This document shows, piece by piece, positions 1 to 11,950 of a stretch of DNA of 64,000 bases. The DNA is taken from the NCBI GenBank assembly GCA_963921825.1, contig OY997591.1:14627515-14691514 (forward strand), read 5' to 3'. The stretch is from Erodium maritimum (Eukaryota; Streptophyta; Magnoliopsida; Geraniales; Geraniaceae). The position numbers and the translations under genes are program-made. Positions within the stretch are counted from its first letter, which is position 1. Each line of letters starts with the position of its first letter. A model generated the notes under the pieces. The model saw only the letters and a program-made list of their open reading frames with translations. It was not told the origin of the DNA and did not search any database.

Positions 1-163
1 CCCCTCCTCTTCTTTTCCCTTTCACCCTCCCTCGTTTGCCTCAGATCTGCCCTCAGATTTTCAGAGTCCAGCCCCTCTTTTTCACTACTCCGATGGTGGT
101 TATTCCGGCGTTGTCCGATCGTTTTGGTGTTGTGTTGACACCGTGGAAGGAGCCCTTTGGCTG

Positions 164-330
164 TGTAACATCCCGTCGTCCCACACAGGGCCCCACGCGT
201 GGCGATGTTAGGTCTACAGCCCAATACACCCCAACCCCTCTGGTGTATTGTCCACAGACAAATACCAACCTAGGTTGTTGGTGAGACTTGAACCCAAGAC
301 CTCACCCTTTATAGCATTTCCTTGAGTGAT
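164..330 (-). repeat. tRNA-headed SINE-like repeat, copy 1
   Basis: Reverse-oriented copy of a repeat seen four times in the window. It keeps the B-box-like part (GGTTCAAGTCTCACC on the minus strand), the block reading AACCTAGGTTGGT, and the far end TGTTACA. The A-box end is missing: the copy stops where copy 2 begins at 331. A tRNA-derived SINE is the preferred reading because copies 3 and 4 have an A-box-like AGCTCAATTGG or GCTCAATTGG about 50 nt before the B box. A small solo LTR is the alternative, because the outer end reads TGTAACATCCC. Confidence 0.55.
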
Positions 331-425
331 GGACAATACACCAGAGGGGTTGGGGTGTATTGGGCTGCAGACCTAACATCGCCGTGCGTGGGGCCCTGTG
401 TGGGACGGCGGGATGTTACAAAAAA
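331..425 (+). repeat. SINE-like repeat, copy 2 (3' part only)
   Basis: Only the distal part, from GACAATACACCAGAGG to GGGATGTTACA, followed by a short A run. It is almost a perfect reverse complement of 164-255, so copies 1 and 2 form a head-to-head palindrome of about 90 bp per arm. Confidence 0.55.
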
Positions 426-605
426 GTGCTCAATTGGTGATAGCATCACTCAAGGAAATGATATAAAGGGTGAGGTCTTGGGTTCAAGTCTCACCAACAA
501 CCTAGGTTGGTATTTGTCTGTGGACAATACACCAGAGGGGTTGGGGTGTATTGGGCTGCAGACCTAACATCGCCGCGCGTGGGACTCTGTGTGAGGCACG
601 GCGGC
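426..605 (+). repeat. SINE-like repeat, copy 3
   Basis: Starts with the A-box-like GCTCAATTGGTGATAGC, has the B-box-like GGTTCAAGTCTCACC and runs to the GCGCGTGGGACTCTG...GGCACGGCGG end. It directly follows the A tail of copy 2, as if the family inserts into its own tails. Confidence 0.6.
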
Positions 606-2844
606 CGATATCCAAGTCTGGTTCAAACAATTTAAAAGTCCCAATCAGTCTCGATCCAAGGTCCTCGGACAGTCCAACGTCTTTAAAGTAATCAAATTTT
701 AAGTCAAGAGGAAACAAATTAATTAAATCTATTAAAATTAAATTTGTCTTTTTGTCCAGACCCGACCGACCCGAGTCCGACCCGGAACCCGACCCGAATC
801 CAGGTCCAGACCTGGTCTGCCCCGTGCCCGACCTAGACCCGGGTCCAGTCCGAGTCCGGACCCGGTCCCAGATTTAGCCGGGCCGAGGCCCGAAACCAAT
901 TCAGGCCTGAGCCCAAGCGAACCCAGGCCCGAGCCCTAGTGCTCTAACTCGGCCGGTCTGAGTTGAGGACGGCGACGGCTGGGCTAGGGTTCCAGCAAAC
1001 TCCAGCGACGGCGGCGACATCGATTCTGACGGCGGTTTGGGGCGTCGAGAGTCAGGGAAGCCAACGGGAAGGGTGGTTGCGCGAGGTTTAAGCCCTCTTT
1101 GGCCAGATCTGACGGCCATGAGCTCGCCGGCGCGCGAGTTCCTTATCTGGAACTCGAGCGCTCCGGCGACGCTCTCCGGCATCGTCCGACCTCCCAAATG
1201 ACTCGAACTCGCGGTTATAGAAGAAGGAGAAGACGAGGAAGACGGTGTTGACCCGGTCGTCCGCAGCTAGAAGACGCCGCCTTGTTACCCTCTTGAGGTA
1301 GGGAAAGTATCGAACCCCTCCTTAATTATGGACTGATAACTAGTATGCATGACTAGGGTTATTAATAACCGGAAGGTCTTAGTGGCATATAGGTAAGACT
1401 GTTATAGTATTAGATAAATTGGACGAGTCATGGTAATACTTGGAACGAACTTGTTTGGTATCCGTTTGACTTGCTTGTACTTTTTGGGAAATTGATGTGC
1501 TGATAGATGGGCCATGTCTAGGTCCTAGGGTTGCGTGATGTGTGTTCTACTCGTTGTGTGAGAGTCTAGATAACGTCGTAATCGCTGTGTGAGAATCTAA
1601 ACAATATTGTATCCAATGTGTAAAAGTCTAAATAGATTTATCATCGATGTTGCATGATGTGGTTGTGTGGGCAAGTGTGCCATGTGTGATTATGTGAACC
1701 CTTGTTTGTGATATGACCGGGTGAGTGATAGACCGGGTGTATGCTAAGATGGTTCGGCTGGTATACCGAGAAAATCAATGTTTGCGCTGTGTGTAAAACC
1801 CTATTTTGAGTTCGAGAGACGGCGTAACCGAGGGGGTATCGTTATCGAGTGTTTAGTTTCGGTTTAGGGCATTGAGGCCAGGATGGCGTGATCCGTACCC
1901 CTATGACTTGTAGCCCGGGACGGGGTTGACCGAAGCGGGGGTACCGGTTTGAGACGTATGTTGAGTTTGCCCTTCGTCTATGTGAGGAGGAAGATATCGT
2001 GACTGATGCTGTGTGTTCCGGTCGTGACTGATGCTGTGTGTTCCGGTGCGATATGCGTGCCCTTCGTCTGTGAGAGGAGGAAGATATCGTGACTGATGCT
2101 GCGTGTTCCGGCGCGATATACGTGGTTGTGTGCATTCGGTGGAGTTGACTCCCGCAGAAGATATCGGATTGAGGGATTTCCGGTTGAGGATGCTACCCTT
2201 CGTCAGGATGAGGAGGAAGATGGTGTGACCGATGCTATGTGTTCCGGTGCGATATAAATGGTAGTTGTGATATTCGTGAGTGCCTCGTTCGGTGGTAGTT
2301 GTGACATTCGTGAGTGCCTCGTTCGGGACCTTTCTTGTGGTTTGCTATGTACTGTCCTATAGACCCTGCTGGTGTTTTGTTGTGTGTTTTCTCTGAATTT
2401 GACTGTGTGAATTACGAGTGGTTTTATTCTGTGTGGTTTGGCCAGTAAGGGTTTTTGCCTAAGGGCATCTTGTTGGGTCGTCTCCCTAATTTACCCTAAT
2501 TACCAAGTTACCGTGAGGTTAAACGGTGAGTTTGGAATTCTTTTACTTTTCCTACTGAGCGCAAGCTCACCCCTCCTGTCTTTGTGGTATTTCAGGTGTT
2601 GATCGAGAGCAGTATTAGCCAGACTCTCGAAGCTTGGGAGCTATTGAGGGTTTAGCTAGTTTTAGAGACGTACATCCCTTTCTCCTTTACGTTGGACTTT
2701 TGTATTTTACTGGTTGAGTTGTGACTCTTTACTTTTGGAAGATTTATTTCATTTTGGAAACTTTAATTATCTTTATTCCTCTTGTTTTGCTGTAACTCTT
2801 GGTCGCGTCTCGAATTCGGTCAAAACCGGATTTGGGGCGTGACA
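606..2844 (+). mobile_element. LTR-like block, gypsy LTR family C copy 1 (3' part)
   Basis: Ends with the family-typical GGTCAAAACCGGATTTGGGGCGTGACA at 2844, the same terminal motif as the gypsy LTRs at 6395-9054 and 17699-20349. Inside are a degenerate CCCGACCCG tract (about 758-900), a donor-like GAGGTAGGGAA at 1295, tandem repeats (about 1972-2325), a TGAGC-GCAA-GCTCA hairpin at 2556-2569 and an acceptor-like TTTCAGGT at 2590. No coding capacity. The 5' end is not resolved: it may be displaced by the SINE-like cluster or lie outside the window, so solo LTR status is inferred. Confidence 0.55.
1972..2325 (+). repeat. Tandem repeats inside the LTR-like block
   Basis: Imperfect copies of a unit reading GAGGAGGAAGATATCGTGAC and then TGATGCTGTGTGTTCCGG appear near 1984, 2066 and 2208, with partial copies between. 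Two copies of a 34-bp unit containing TTCGTGAGTGCCTCGTTCG follow at about 2262-2330. Short ORFs here are by-products of the repeats. Confidence 0.7.
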
Positions 2845-3034
2845 ATTCAGCTCAATTGGTGATAGCATCACTCAAGGAAATGCTATAAAGGGTGACGTCT
2901 TGGGTTCAAGTCTCACCAACAACCTAGGTTGGTATTTTTCTGTGGACAATACACCATAGGGGTTGGGGTGTATTGGGCTGCAGACCTAACATCGTCGCGC
3001 ATGGGGCCCGGGTTTGGCACGGCGGGGTGTTACA
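2845..3034 (+). repeat. SINE-like repeat, copy 4 (most complete)
   Basis: Contains A-box-like AGCTCAATTGG at 2849-2859, B-box-like GGTTCAAGTCTC about 50 nt later, and the shared body ending GGGGTGTTACA at 3034. It sits directly against the 3' end of the LTR-like block at 2844. The A/B-box spacing matches RNA polymerase III internal promoters of tRNA-derived SINEs; transcription is inferred. Confidence 0.6.
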
Positions 3035-4432
3035 GCTGGATCTGGAAATTTGGGGGTCATAACTGTTGGTTTTTGGGTTTTTTGGGTCTTTCCTCCCCGT
3101 TTTCCTTCTCCTCGAACCACCTTTGTACCCACCTCGGTTCTTCTTCCTCCTTGGTCAACTTCTTTTCTGCTGGTTTGGGTCGGATCTACTTGTGGGAGAC
3201 CTTTCCTCCCGGTTCTGGTGAAGTGGGTCGTGGTTCTACCCTCCATCACTGTTTTCCTTCTCCTGGGGTTCGGGTTTCCCTTGTTTCTTCTCCTTCCCTT
3301 GTTGTTTCTGAGTTTTGGCGTTTTCAGGCCTTGGTTTAGCCATGTTGCGGGTTTTGTTTAGATCTTCTGGTGTCGGAGCTCTTGGGTTGGAGGGGAGACT
3401 TGGGGTGCTTTGGTCCTCAGTTCTGAGGTCGACTTGTCGACGCTCGGGTCCGTGCTCGAGCTTTCGTTCCTGCTTCTGCAAGCGCATCTCTCCTCTCGTG
3501 GCCGTCGTCCGGGTGCTAGCTCGGGTCGGGATCTGACTCTTCAGATCGGAGTTGTGGGACGTCGGTGACCTCTTGCGTGGATCGTGAAGGAAATTTTAGG
3601 AGTTCTCTTCATCTCATGTTTGGTTCTCATCGTCATCTCCTCCTCGTTTTCTTCTTTTTTGGAGATAACGGACTGACCGCGTCGATGTTGGCCGGCGGTC
3701 TTGGGTCCTTTGTTGGGAGTTTTGGAGTTTGGGGACTGGATCTGTTGGAGGGTTTCATCTTTTTGCTCGTTATCTTTTAGATATCGGCCTTCCCCTTTTA
3801 GGACTCTTCCCAGTGTTGGTTGGGGGAGTGTTACCTTTATGGTAACGTTGGGCTAAGCTTTTTGATGGCTTTCTCTGTTTTGGTGGAACTCTTCTCCGGT
3901 GAGGTTGGCGTGGGAGTGCTCGGAGGCTTGCCGGTCGTCGTTTGTTGCAGCGTCTGGTCTTGGTGGTGCTCGGAGGGTTTGCGGGATGTTTTGTTGTTCT
4001 CTTCGTCGGTGGTGGCGCGGCGTTTCAAGGTGCACTGCCCGAGGATTCCTCGAGACTCCTGCCCGAGGTGCACGCGAAACTCTGCCCGAGGAGCACGTGG
4101 GTTTCTCTCCTGAGACACTCGCGGCTTCTGTTTGGCTTGTTGGGCGGTTGTTTGGGCTTTGGGCTTTAAGCCCGTGTGTCTAGTTGTGTTTAGGGGTCTG
4201 TTGTATTTGTGGTTGATCTTTTGGCCTACTTGTTTGGGCTCAGCCCTTCTGTTTATGTGCTTCATATAAGTTATCTGGGTGTAGGCTTGTATTAGACCCA
4301 TTGTTTATGGTGTTTGGTTGGCTTTTAAGCCCTGCTCTTTGTGTAACTTGATGGGTAATACCCTCGGCCTTGTTTTATCACTTTTGAAAACAATGTCTTT
4401 TATAATAAATAAAAACTTGCTGATCAAAAAAA
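3035..4432 (+). mobile_element. Probable 5'-truncated LINE 3' tail (non-coding)
   Basis: This stretch has no credible long protein. Its right end reads TTATAATAAATAAAAACTTG and then CTGATCAAAAAAAA, the style of an L1 3' UTR with a short A tail ending at 4432. The run of T- and G-rich text with TTTAAGCCC words before it fits the same reading. No RT or endonuclease motif and no target-site duplication were found, so the call rests on the tail alone. Short ORFs on both strands (for example the 154-codon minus ORF at 3837-4301) have no recognisable motif. Confidence 0.35.
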
Positions 4433-4540
4433 ATGGATAGGCCATAGAATAGTTGTTTTGGTGTAATATAAGAGCTAATAGCATTATCTCTCCTCAAAAA
4501 TGCTTTCAGTCAATGACTCCAACTGTTGCAGGGATCTAAG

Positions 4541-6227
4541 GTTGGGTCTCGAGGTAGGGTTGGAGATGAACCAACTCGCAGTGGAAAATCAATGAAAACC
4601 AAGAGACGATTAAAACCATGAAACAACTAACAAAGAATGGATTCTAAAGAGAAAAATTCAGCACTAGTTCTTACCAAAACAAGAACACCGAGTAACGAAT
4701 GATTGACTTGAGTCTCCAAGACGCCTACGTATCCACATGGGAATCAAAGCCACGTAGTTCTTCTCTTTGAGGACTCAAGAACACAAAAATGGAGGTGGGA
4801 ACTAGCCAAACCCGAAATTGCCATGGAGAGGAGGGAGAAGTTGTGTTTCCTATTCTTGTCTTGTGTTTGTTATGTTGAAAAAAGATGACTTAAACATAAC
4901 AAAACCCATACTTGTCCAACTAAAGGCATGGGACAAGTATGGTGTCAAGTAAGGTGTAAATAGGACAAAGTATGGCTATACAAGATTGGGTTAGGTGGTG
5001 AATCACCAACACCTTAATCCTTGTCTTCCTTACTTAGTACTAATTAATCAAGACTTGATTAATTAGTTCCATGGGTCTTGGTTGCATGGGCCTTTCATGG
5101 GCCACTTGGAACATGGCCCATGACCATTTCCAACGAGGTCCCGTGATTCGCTCATCGCCTCCAAGCCTTCCATACCGGAAATGTCCAACATTATCCGACG
5201 CGATCAATCCCAAGACTCCAAGCCTTGTCTTGATCCGCAAAGTCCTATTCACTTACGAGCACATGACCCAAAACCCAGTTTTGTTCATGTCCCGAGACAA
5301 CTCCCTTATGGCCATTCTCCATAAATGTGTCAATGAGTTTCACCCTCCGGTGTGACCCTTAGGTTTAGGCATGTCAATAGATCAACGTAAAATCCCATTT
5401 TACTTGATCCTATTTAAGTTGCAACTAACGAGACTTTAGTATTGCCTGACACTGCATAACGAATCGACCCTGTCGATTCTAACCTTTCCGTCGTCCCTGT
5501 CATTATCCTTTTATCTCCGATATCCTGATTGAGATAAGGCATATAGTCGTCATCCTTATTATTCTCAATCACTGTTCCTTGATATGTGAGATGACTGAAT
5601 ATATGATACCCAGTATCATGTGCATGGCCATGCTATTCTTTCAGTCACTCTCGATCAAGCGGCCGAGAACCGATATCTTTCTCATACCTTAGTATGAGGG
5701 ATAAATCCCTTAGCTGTCTTTCGTGTCACTCATGTAGCCTGTCCCCAAGCCAATCCTGGCCGTTATGGAAGCCCTGTTACGGACAACGTTAGGCTCAGGT
5801 CAAACTCAGTTGTTGACTACATAGCGATCACAAAGACTCCTTGGTCTAAGGATACATGATAAGCTACGACAATGAATATGTTCATTACTTGATCTATGGC
5901 ACATATTCATGTCGGGTCGTCCAATATCATGTCCCACATGATATCTATGATCAGACTCCGGAATCCCATTCCAATGACTAACAGTTAGTAAGCCATAAAG
6001 AGCCATCTTTCATACTAGTCGCTTCTAGTGAAGCTTTGTTGACTAGGGACCCATCGAGTGTGATCTATCTCGATCTATGGTTCTATTTGCATGGTGGGCA
6101 TAGATCAGAACACACATCGATATATTAATCGAACACATAAGTAATATAAAGCCGCTTTAGTTTTATTGCTAACGATGATATATACATTTAGACATTTAGG
6201 ATTGAATTACATGCACTAAGACTAACA
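4541..6227 (-). mobile_element. Solo LTR, about 1.69 kb, TSD CTAAG
   Basis: Read on the minus strand it begins TGTTAGTCTTAGTGC and ends with CCTACCTCGAGACCCAAC. Flanks are CTAAG at 4536-4540 and CTAAG at 6228-6232, a 5-bp target-site duplication typical of LTR retrotransposons. A related copy with an internal deletion lies at 14118-15046. No protein coding is seen. Minus orientation is preferred from the TTTTCCGCTGCGAG motif near one end, which resembles copia LTR 3' ends; the superfamily is uncertain. Confidence 0.75.
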
Positions 6228-6394
6228 CTAAGGCAACCTGTTGTTTTAGCACGCCTTTCAACGACTCCTACATCGACAAGCCGTTGCAATGAGGCATTGT
6301 AGGGCCTTGTTATGGTCCATACGGACTGTAACGGAATGGGATAAGCACACCACAAGGGTGTGACCGGCTAGGGTGGAAGTTGGCTAGGGCTTTG
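6228..6394. other. Unique spacer and left TSD of the inverted-LTR element
   Basis: Short host sequence between the solo LTR and the next insertion. It ends with CTTTG at 6390-6394, which is repeated at 20350-20354. Confidence 0.8.
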
Positions 6395-9054
6395 TGTCAC
6401 GCCCCAAATCCGGTTTTGACCGGACTCGAGACGTGACCTAACATAATAATTAAATAGTAGGAATAAAAGTAAACTTAAACAAAATAAATTCTCCAAAACC
6501 TAGTTCCAACATAAATAACTCCGATAAACATGAGTCAAATGCTCAAATCCAGCAAGTAAAACCAAGTTTAGTACAAAAATGGAAAATACGTCTCTACTAA
6601 ATAACTAAGGTCCGGACTCTCGAGGAGCTCCCGAGCTCTGAGACGTCGTCTACACTGACTCATCACCGAAACCTGTAAAACAGTAAAAACAGAGGGGGGT
6701 GAGCTTTCGCTCAGTAGGGAAAAGTAGTAAAAGGGGAAAAGACTACCGTTCCGTTACCAGAAATACTCGATCAGTACCTCTTACAAAAACTGATAATGTA
6801 AATAGGAACTAACAGGATCGCAAAGATATCGATAAGGCATCCAACTAAAGAAACACACGAACAACGGTACCTTTAAACTACTAAGACCACTACGAACGTT
6901 ACTCAGATCTGATGCCACACGACTCAAGACAAGCAACCATGACAAACCGATCACCCGCACGACTCAACAAATACACCATACCGGAATATACCCTCGGCCT
7001 AGATGTCTTCCCGGACACACATCATCGGGGTGAAGCAAATACATCATACCGGAATACCCATCGGCCTAGATGTCTTCCCGGACACACAACATCGGGGTGA
7101 AACACTACATCATACCGGAATGTCCATCGGTCTAGATGTCTTCCCGGACACACAACATCGGGGTGAAACAACATACATCATACCGGAATATCCATCGGTC
7201 TAGATGTCTTCCCGGACACACAACATCGGGGTGAAACAACATACATCATACTGGAATATCCCTCGGTCTAGATGTCTTCCCAGAACACACATCGGGACAA
7301 ATCTAAATGCACACATACCGGACCGGCACACACTTCGGTCGGGTATCTTCCCGTCACTCGGGGTACAAGTCACAACACACAATGCAACACAACCACACTA
7401 CACCGAACTTATCGTACCAAATTACCAAGAACACCGTATCGGTATATCATTCCCATGATCATATCACAAGACAACATTCATATCACATTCATCTCATTCA
7501 TTCAACCAATCATATCACGAAACAAACATTCATATTGCATTCCTTATAATTCACATTCTTAATTTAACCAAGAGTGTATTATGCATCGAAATTAAAGGAC
7601 GAATACTATAATCAAACACAACCAACACGTAATCTTAAGGCTCGACATGGCCATTCTACAGCACGACAATTCCCATAATTGAAAGCGGTTATTCTAGTGA
7701 ATCACATCCTATATGCAAACTAAGACTCTTCCGGTTATTATTATCCTACATGCATACTATTAGCATTCTTTAAATTAAAAGAGGAAATTTACTACTCTTC
7801 CCTACCTCAAGTACTTTCCAAAGCTTAATCACACAACCGGCATGTAGTCTCCTCCTCCGAGCTCGAGAACAAAGTCTAGGAACATAAATTAACACTAGAA
7901 TTAAAGACTAAACAAGGGTGGTTTAAGAGGCAAACATATAAGTTAAAACCCCCAACAATCGGTTCAAGATAACCCTTCGAAATTAACGAAAAACACCCAA
8001 AAAGGACCCAAAAGGGCAAAAACTGGTCTGCCACGGTTCGGGTCACGGAGCCGTGAGACTCCCCGTCACAGATGACGTCACGGACCCGTGACGTGTGCCG
8101 TCACAGTCTCCCTCACGGAGTCGTGACGTCTCCCGTCACGGATCCGTAACGGCCCAGACCTGTTTCGTCCTTCTTCTTCCTCCAGCTCCGATTTCACGAA
8201 AAACACTTCAAAACCTCTATTTTTAACCATCAAAAACCTCCAAAAACATCTCCATAAACGTCAATACCTCAATACCCATCATAGTTCTTCATCAAAACTC
8301 CACAATCCAATTGATTTTATCATCTAAACCTAGTTTTTATCATCTATCATCTACTTCAACCTTAAAAGTTCATCATCCATGGAAACTCAACTAGTTTCAA
8401 GCCTTTTCTAGCAAACCCACTAAGTGGAACTCAACCAAAACGAAAATAGGTAGATGATTTACCTCAAGGATGGAAAGGGGATGAAGAAAATGACGTTTGG
8501 GAGATGATTTGAGGTAGAAATGAGCAAAAGCCTCCTCCTTTTCTCTTTCTTCTTCTTCAAGCTTCCATGGGAGCTCCTCTCTCTTTCTCCTCCCATGTAG
8601 AATTCGGCCAACGAGGTAAAATGAGCTGAATTGCTCTCTTTTGGTGCCTTTAAACCTAAGTGTGAAATACCCCTTTTGTCCTTTTTGCCTAAAAGCCTCT
8701 GAAGACCAAACTTAAGGGTATAAGGGTCTTTTCTCCATTGATTCTTCTCATCCAAGCCACTATGGACATGTGTCCATGTGAGGACGACCTCTACCAAAAT
8801 ATCTCAGCAAATAATTAATTTATTCACTAATACTCGAGGTTTGACCGAAAAAGACCCCGAGTTGACTTTTTCACAAACATAGCCGTTTGAAAGGAAATGG
8901 CTCAATTAAGCTAACCGTAACGAAGGCTAAGCCTTTTGGGCCCCGGAAAGGTCCCGAATGACTCACGGGGTCATCGGTTGACTTTTCCGGCAAAAATTCA
9001 ACTTTCGCCAAAAACTACCGGTTCGACCGGGATCGACCAGAGGCGGTTCTCACA
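6395..9054 (-). mobile_element. Left LTR of the inverted-LTR gypsy element (family A)
   Basis: On the minus strand it begins TGTGAGAACCGCC at 9054, just after the end of pol (a frame reading FEDEILL and a G-rich polypurine stretch at 9055-9090), and ends GGATTTGGGGCGTGACA at 6395. Length is 2,660 bp. It holds a five-copy minisatellite, a GAGGTAGGGAA donor-like site (intron start 7805), a TGAGC-GAAA-GCTCA hairpin (6700-6713) and an acceptor-like TTTTACAGGT (intron end 6673). It is about 94% like the right LTR over the first 330 bp that I aligned by eye. Confidence 0.85.
6971..7300 (-). repeat. 66-bp minisatellite in the left LTR
   Basis: About five copies of a unit containing ATCGGTCTAGATGTCTTCCC and then GGACACACAACATCGGGGTG. 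The same array, inverted, is at 19440-19780 in the right LTR. Overlapping ORFs here are repeat artefacts. Confidence 0.85.
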
Positions 9055-9103
9055 ATCTACCCCCTTAAAAGAATTTCGTCCTCGAAATTTAAGATGAAGT
9101 ACC

Positions 9104-9361
9104 TCAAGGGTCGAACAGGCTAGGGTACTTCGCGCGAACCTCATCCTCGCGCTCCCAAGTCGAATCAGCTCCGTGGTGCCGCCACTGCACCCGTACCAAT
9201 GGGATAGTCTTGCCACGCCAGACCTGCTCTCGCGTATCCAAAATCCTGATTGCCTGCTCCTCATACGAAACATCCTCAGCTACCTCGATGTCCATCCACT
9301 CGATAACGTGGGAGGGTTCCGCAGTGTACTTCCGCAGTTGGGAGACGTGGAAGACGTTGTG
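9104..9361 (-). pseudogene. Gypsy pol C-terminal part (chromodomain-like tail)
   Basis: Minus-strand reading contains NVFHVSQLRKY, the conserved segment after gypsy integrase, then VIEWMDIEVAEDVSYEEQAI and VQWRHHGADSTWEREDE, matching the region just before the polyprotein stop in long-LTR plant gypsy elements of the Tekay/Del type. It ends at 9104, about 50 bp before the LTR at 9054, as expected. The frame is cut at 9361 by the solo LTR insertion; its upstream neighbour resumes at 12545 with residues that fit the same domain. The product would be part of the integrase that joins element cDNA to the chromosome; here it is non-functional. Confidence 0.85.
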
Positions 9362-11159
9362 TGTAATAACCACTCCCGATCAACGCCAGTCAAACCTACG
9401 AAAAAACAGGAAAATTTAAAAAAATTGAGCAGACACTGAATTGAACCGGAATTGGACCCCGAGGGTCATACCGGACTTAAGTTGACCCCGTTATCAACCA
9501 AAATGAGTTCCAGGGGACTCAGGGCAACTTTCTGATCAATCTGGGAACTGTTGACTTTTCGCTGGAAAAGTCAACCGAGCAACGTTTTGGTCCATTCGAG
9601 GACCGTTTTGGATCCAAAAAGCTTAGCCGTCGTCGCAGCGGTCTTAGTTGAGCCGTTTCCTTGTAGCCCGCCAAGTTTCGTAATTTCTTGGAAAAAGTGC
9701 CCGTTCGGGGCCCGAAACGTCCGATTTTCGCGAATCTGATTGGAAAATATCAAGTAGATATTTTCCAAAAGGTGTGGGACCCACCTTGCCACTTGTCCAA
9801 TAAGTGGTGGTGTTAGTTTTGGGGGGAAAATGGGTGGTTAGGAAGACATGGCCGGCCACATGTGTTAAAAGAGAAAAAAAATAGAAATTGTGTTAGTTGT
9901 TTTGAAATAGAAAGGAAGAGAGTGTTTTAGAGAGAGAAGGAGAAGAAGAAGAAGAGAGAAGGAGAAAAGGGTTAGGGTTGGGAGAAATCGGACCCTTGGA
10001 TCGTCTCAAGACAAGGAGCAATCGTCTTCCCCTCGTCTTCCTCTACGGTTTGTACTAAATCGATCGTTGTTTTGGTAGTTTCCAATTGTTAGGGTTTGGT
10101 TATAATTGTTTAGTTTAGGGTTGTATTGAGGTTGGGGAGGTGTTGGAGACGTTTTGGAGGTGTTTGGAGGGGAAGTATGACGTTTTCCGATGACCGGAGG
10201 CTCGGGAGGAGCTCCGGCCACCGTGGGTGGTGGCCGGCCGGCCATGGGGTGGCTGGCCGGAGCTGGGACCAGCCACCACCATGGTGGCCGAGCCCCCCTT
10301 GAACCCTAGGGCTCACGACCAAGTAGGTCGGGTGGGGCCCACGTGCTCGGGTGATCGGGTTTAGTGCTCGGGAGGTTTAAAACGTCCCCCGGACCATTTA
10401 TCCTTAACCGAATCGAAAATTGGAATTAAATTGGAGAAGTTGTAATTAACGGGTTTTAGAAACTTTAAACGTTAATTAATTGACTCGGAAGTCGGAATTC
10501 GATTCCGTCAAGTGCTTTGGGATCCTTGAATTATTCTAAGACCGTAGAAACGAAAACGGGGACTTTTGGAGCCCCGGAAGGCCATTTACAAAACCCGGGC
10601 AGATTCGCCATGTCGGGCGAATCGGGCCTTTATGAGTCCTTTATCGACAATGTAGAGAAATTGGGAAGTTTGGGAGTGATCGACATTGTCGGGGTTACGT
10701 TTGGGCGTTAAGTTTATTAAATTTCAACTTATTTCCTGCGAGTTAAAGTGCATTAAAAATTGTGTTCTTTTAGATCGTGCCACGGACCGAGGCAAGGGAA
10801 AGCTGGGTGAGTGACTGAGATCATCACCGGAGCTCGTTGGTTGGCTTTTGGAAAACACGCACGAGGTAGGGAAAAGTAGCCGGATCTCGGCCCTGACTAG
10901 GGAAAGTTAACAGTAGCACTGCATGTGACACCGGGGTGTCGTGGGTTGAGTAGGTTTATTTAAATATTAGAAAAGCATGATACGGGAATGTAGCGTTTAT
11001 GATAAAAGCATGTGACACTTAGCAGTGTCGTAGGAGCAGAGAACTTAGCGATGTTAGAATTACTGGAGGCATATGACCATGCCCGGAGGTTGATTGTGAA
11101 ACTGTTGATATTAGGACTGTTGGAGGCATCGGTTATGCCGGAGGTTGATTGTGTATTTT

Positions 11160-11640
11160 TGTGTCTTGGGTGGCCATGAGAACCCGTGTCGTACTGTTGT
11201 GTCTTGGGTGGCCATGAGAGCCCGTGTTTTACTATTGTGTCTTGGGTGGCCATGAGAGCCCGTGTTTTACTGTTGGTGTCTTGGGTGGCCGTGAGTGCCC
11301 GTGAGGTTGTTGAACCCGTGTCTTTACTGTTGGTGTGTCTTGGGTGGCCGTGAGTGCCAGTGGGGTTGTTGAGCCCGTGAGTTACTGTTAGTGGTTTTGA
11401 GTGGCCGTGAGTGTCGTGGGGTTGTTGAGCCTGTGAGTTACTGTTGGTGTGTCTTGGGTGACCGTGAGTGTCGTGGGGTTGTTGAGCCCGTGAGTTACTG
11501 TTGGTGTGTCTTGGGTGGCCGTGAGTGTCGTGGGGTTGTTGAGCCCGTGAGTTACTGTTGGTGTGTCTTGGGCGGCCGTGAGTGCCCGTGAATGGTTTGG
11601 GTTGTTGAGTCCGTGTTTTACTGTTGGTGTCTTGTGTGAC
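11160..11640 (+). repeat. Minisatellite 1 in solo LTR B
   Basis: Seven or more imperfect copies of a unit with TGTCTTGGGTGGCCGTGAGTG followed by a variable arm such as GTTGTTGAGCCCGTGAGTTAC. The 227-codon minus-strand ORF at 10960-11643 and the 130-codon one beside it are pure repeat products. Confidence 0.85.
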
Positions 11641-11699
11641 CATGAGTGCATATGGAGTGTTGAACTGGTCTTGTTACTGTTGGTTGAACCTTGCTTGTG

Positions 11700-11950
11700 A
11701 TTGTGATTGCGGATCCCGGTAGGTTGCAAGCATTTGTTGGCTGCCCTGACCAAGTTTGAATCCCGGTAGGTTGCAAGCATTCTTGGGCTGGCCTGATCCG
11801 AGTTTGAGTATCAACAGGTTGCAAGCATTCTTTGGCTGACCTGATCCGAGTTTGAGTATCAACAGGTTGTAAGCATTCTTGGGCTAGCCTGGTCCGTGTT
11901 CGAGTATCAACAGGTTGTAAGCATTCTTTGGCTAGCCTGATCCGTGTTCG
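11700..11950 (+). repeat. Minisatellite 2 in solo LTR B
   Basis: About four to five copies of a roughly 60-bp unit with CAGGTTGCAAGCATTCTTGG and then CTGATCCGAGTTTGAGTATC. Confidence 0.85.

Noticed and set aside
2849..2920. tRNA gene
   Set aside because: A and B boxes are present but the sequence does not fold into a full cloverleaf and is repeated with a long tail, so SINE-like.
3837..4301. 154-codon minus ORF
   Set aside because: No recognisable motif; lies in a probable LINE 3' UTR.
6971..7300. Regular spaced repeats looking like a CRISPR array
   Set aside because: Units are contiguous minisatellite copies without unique spacers, and the genome is a plant.
10960..11643. 227-codon minus-strand ORF with repeats
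   Set aside because: Pure translation of an LTR minisatellite, no start context or motif.
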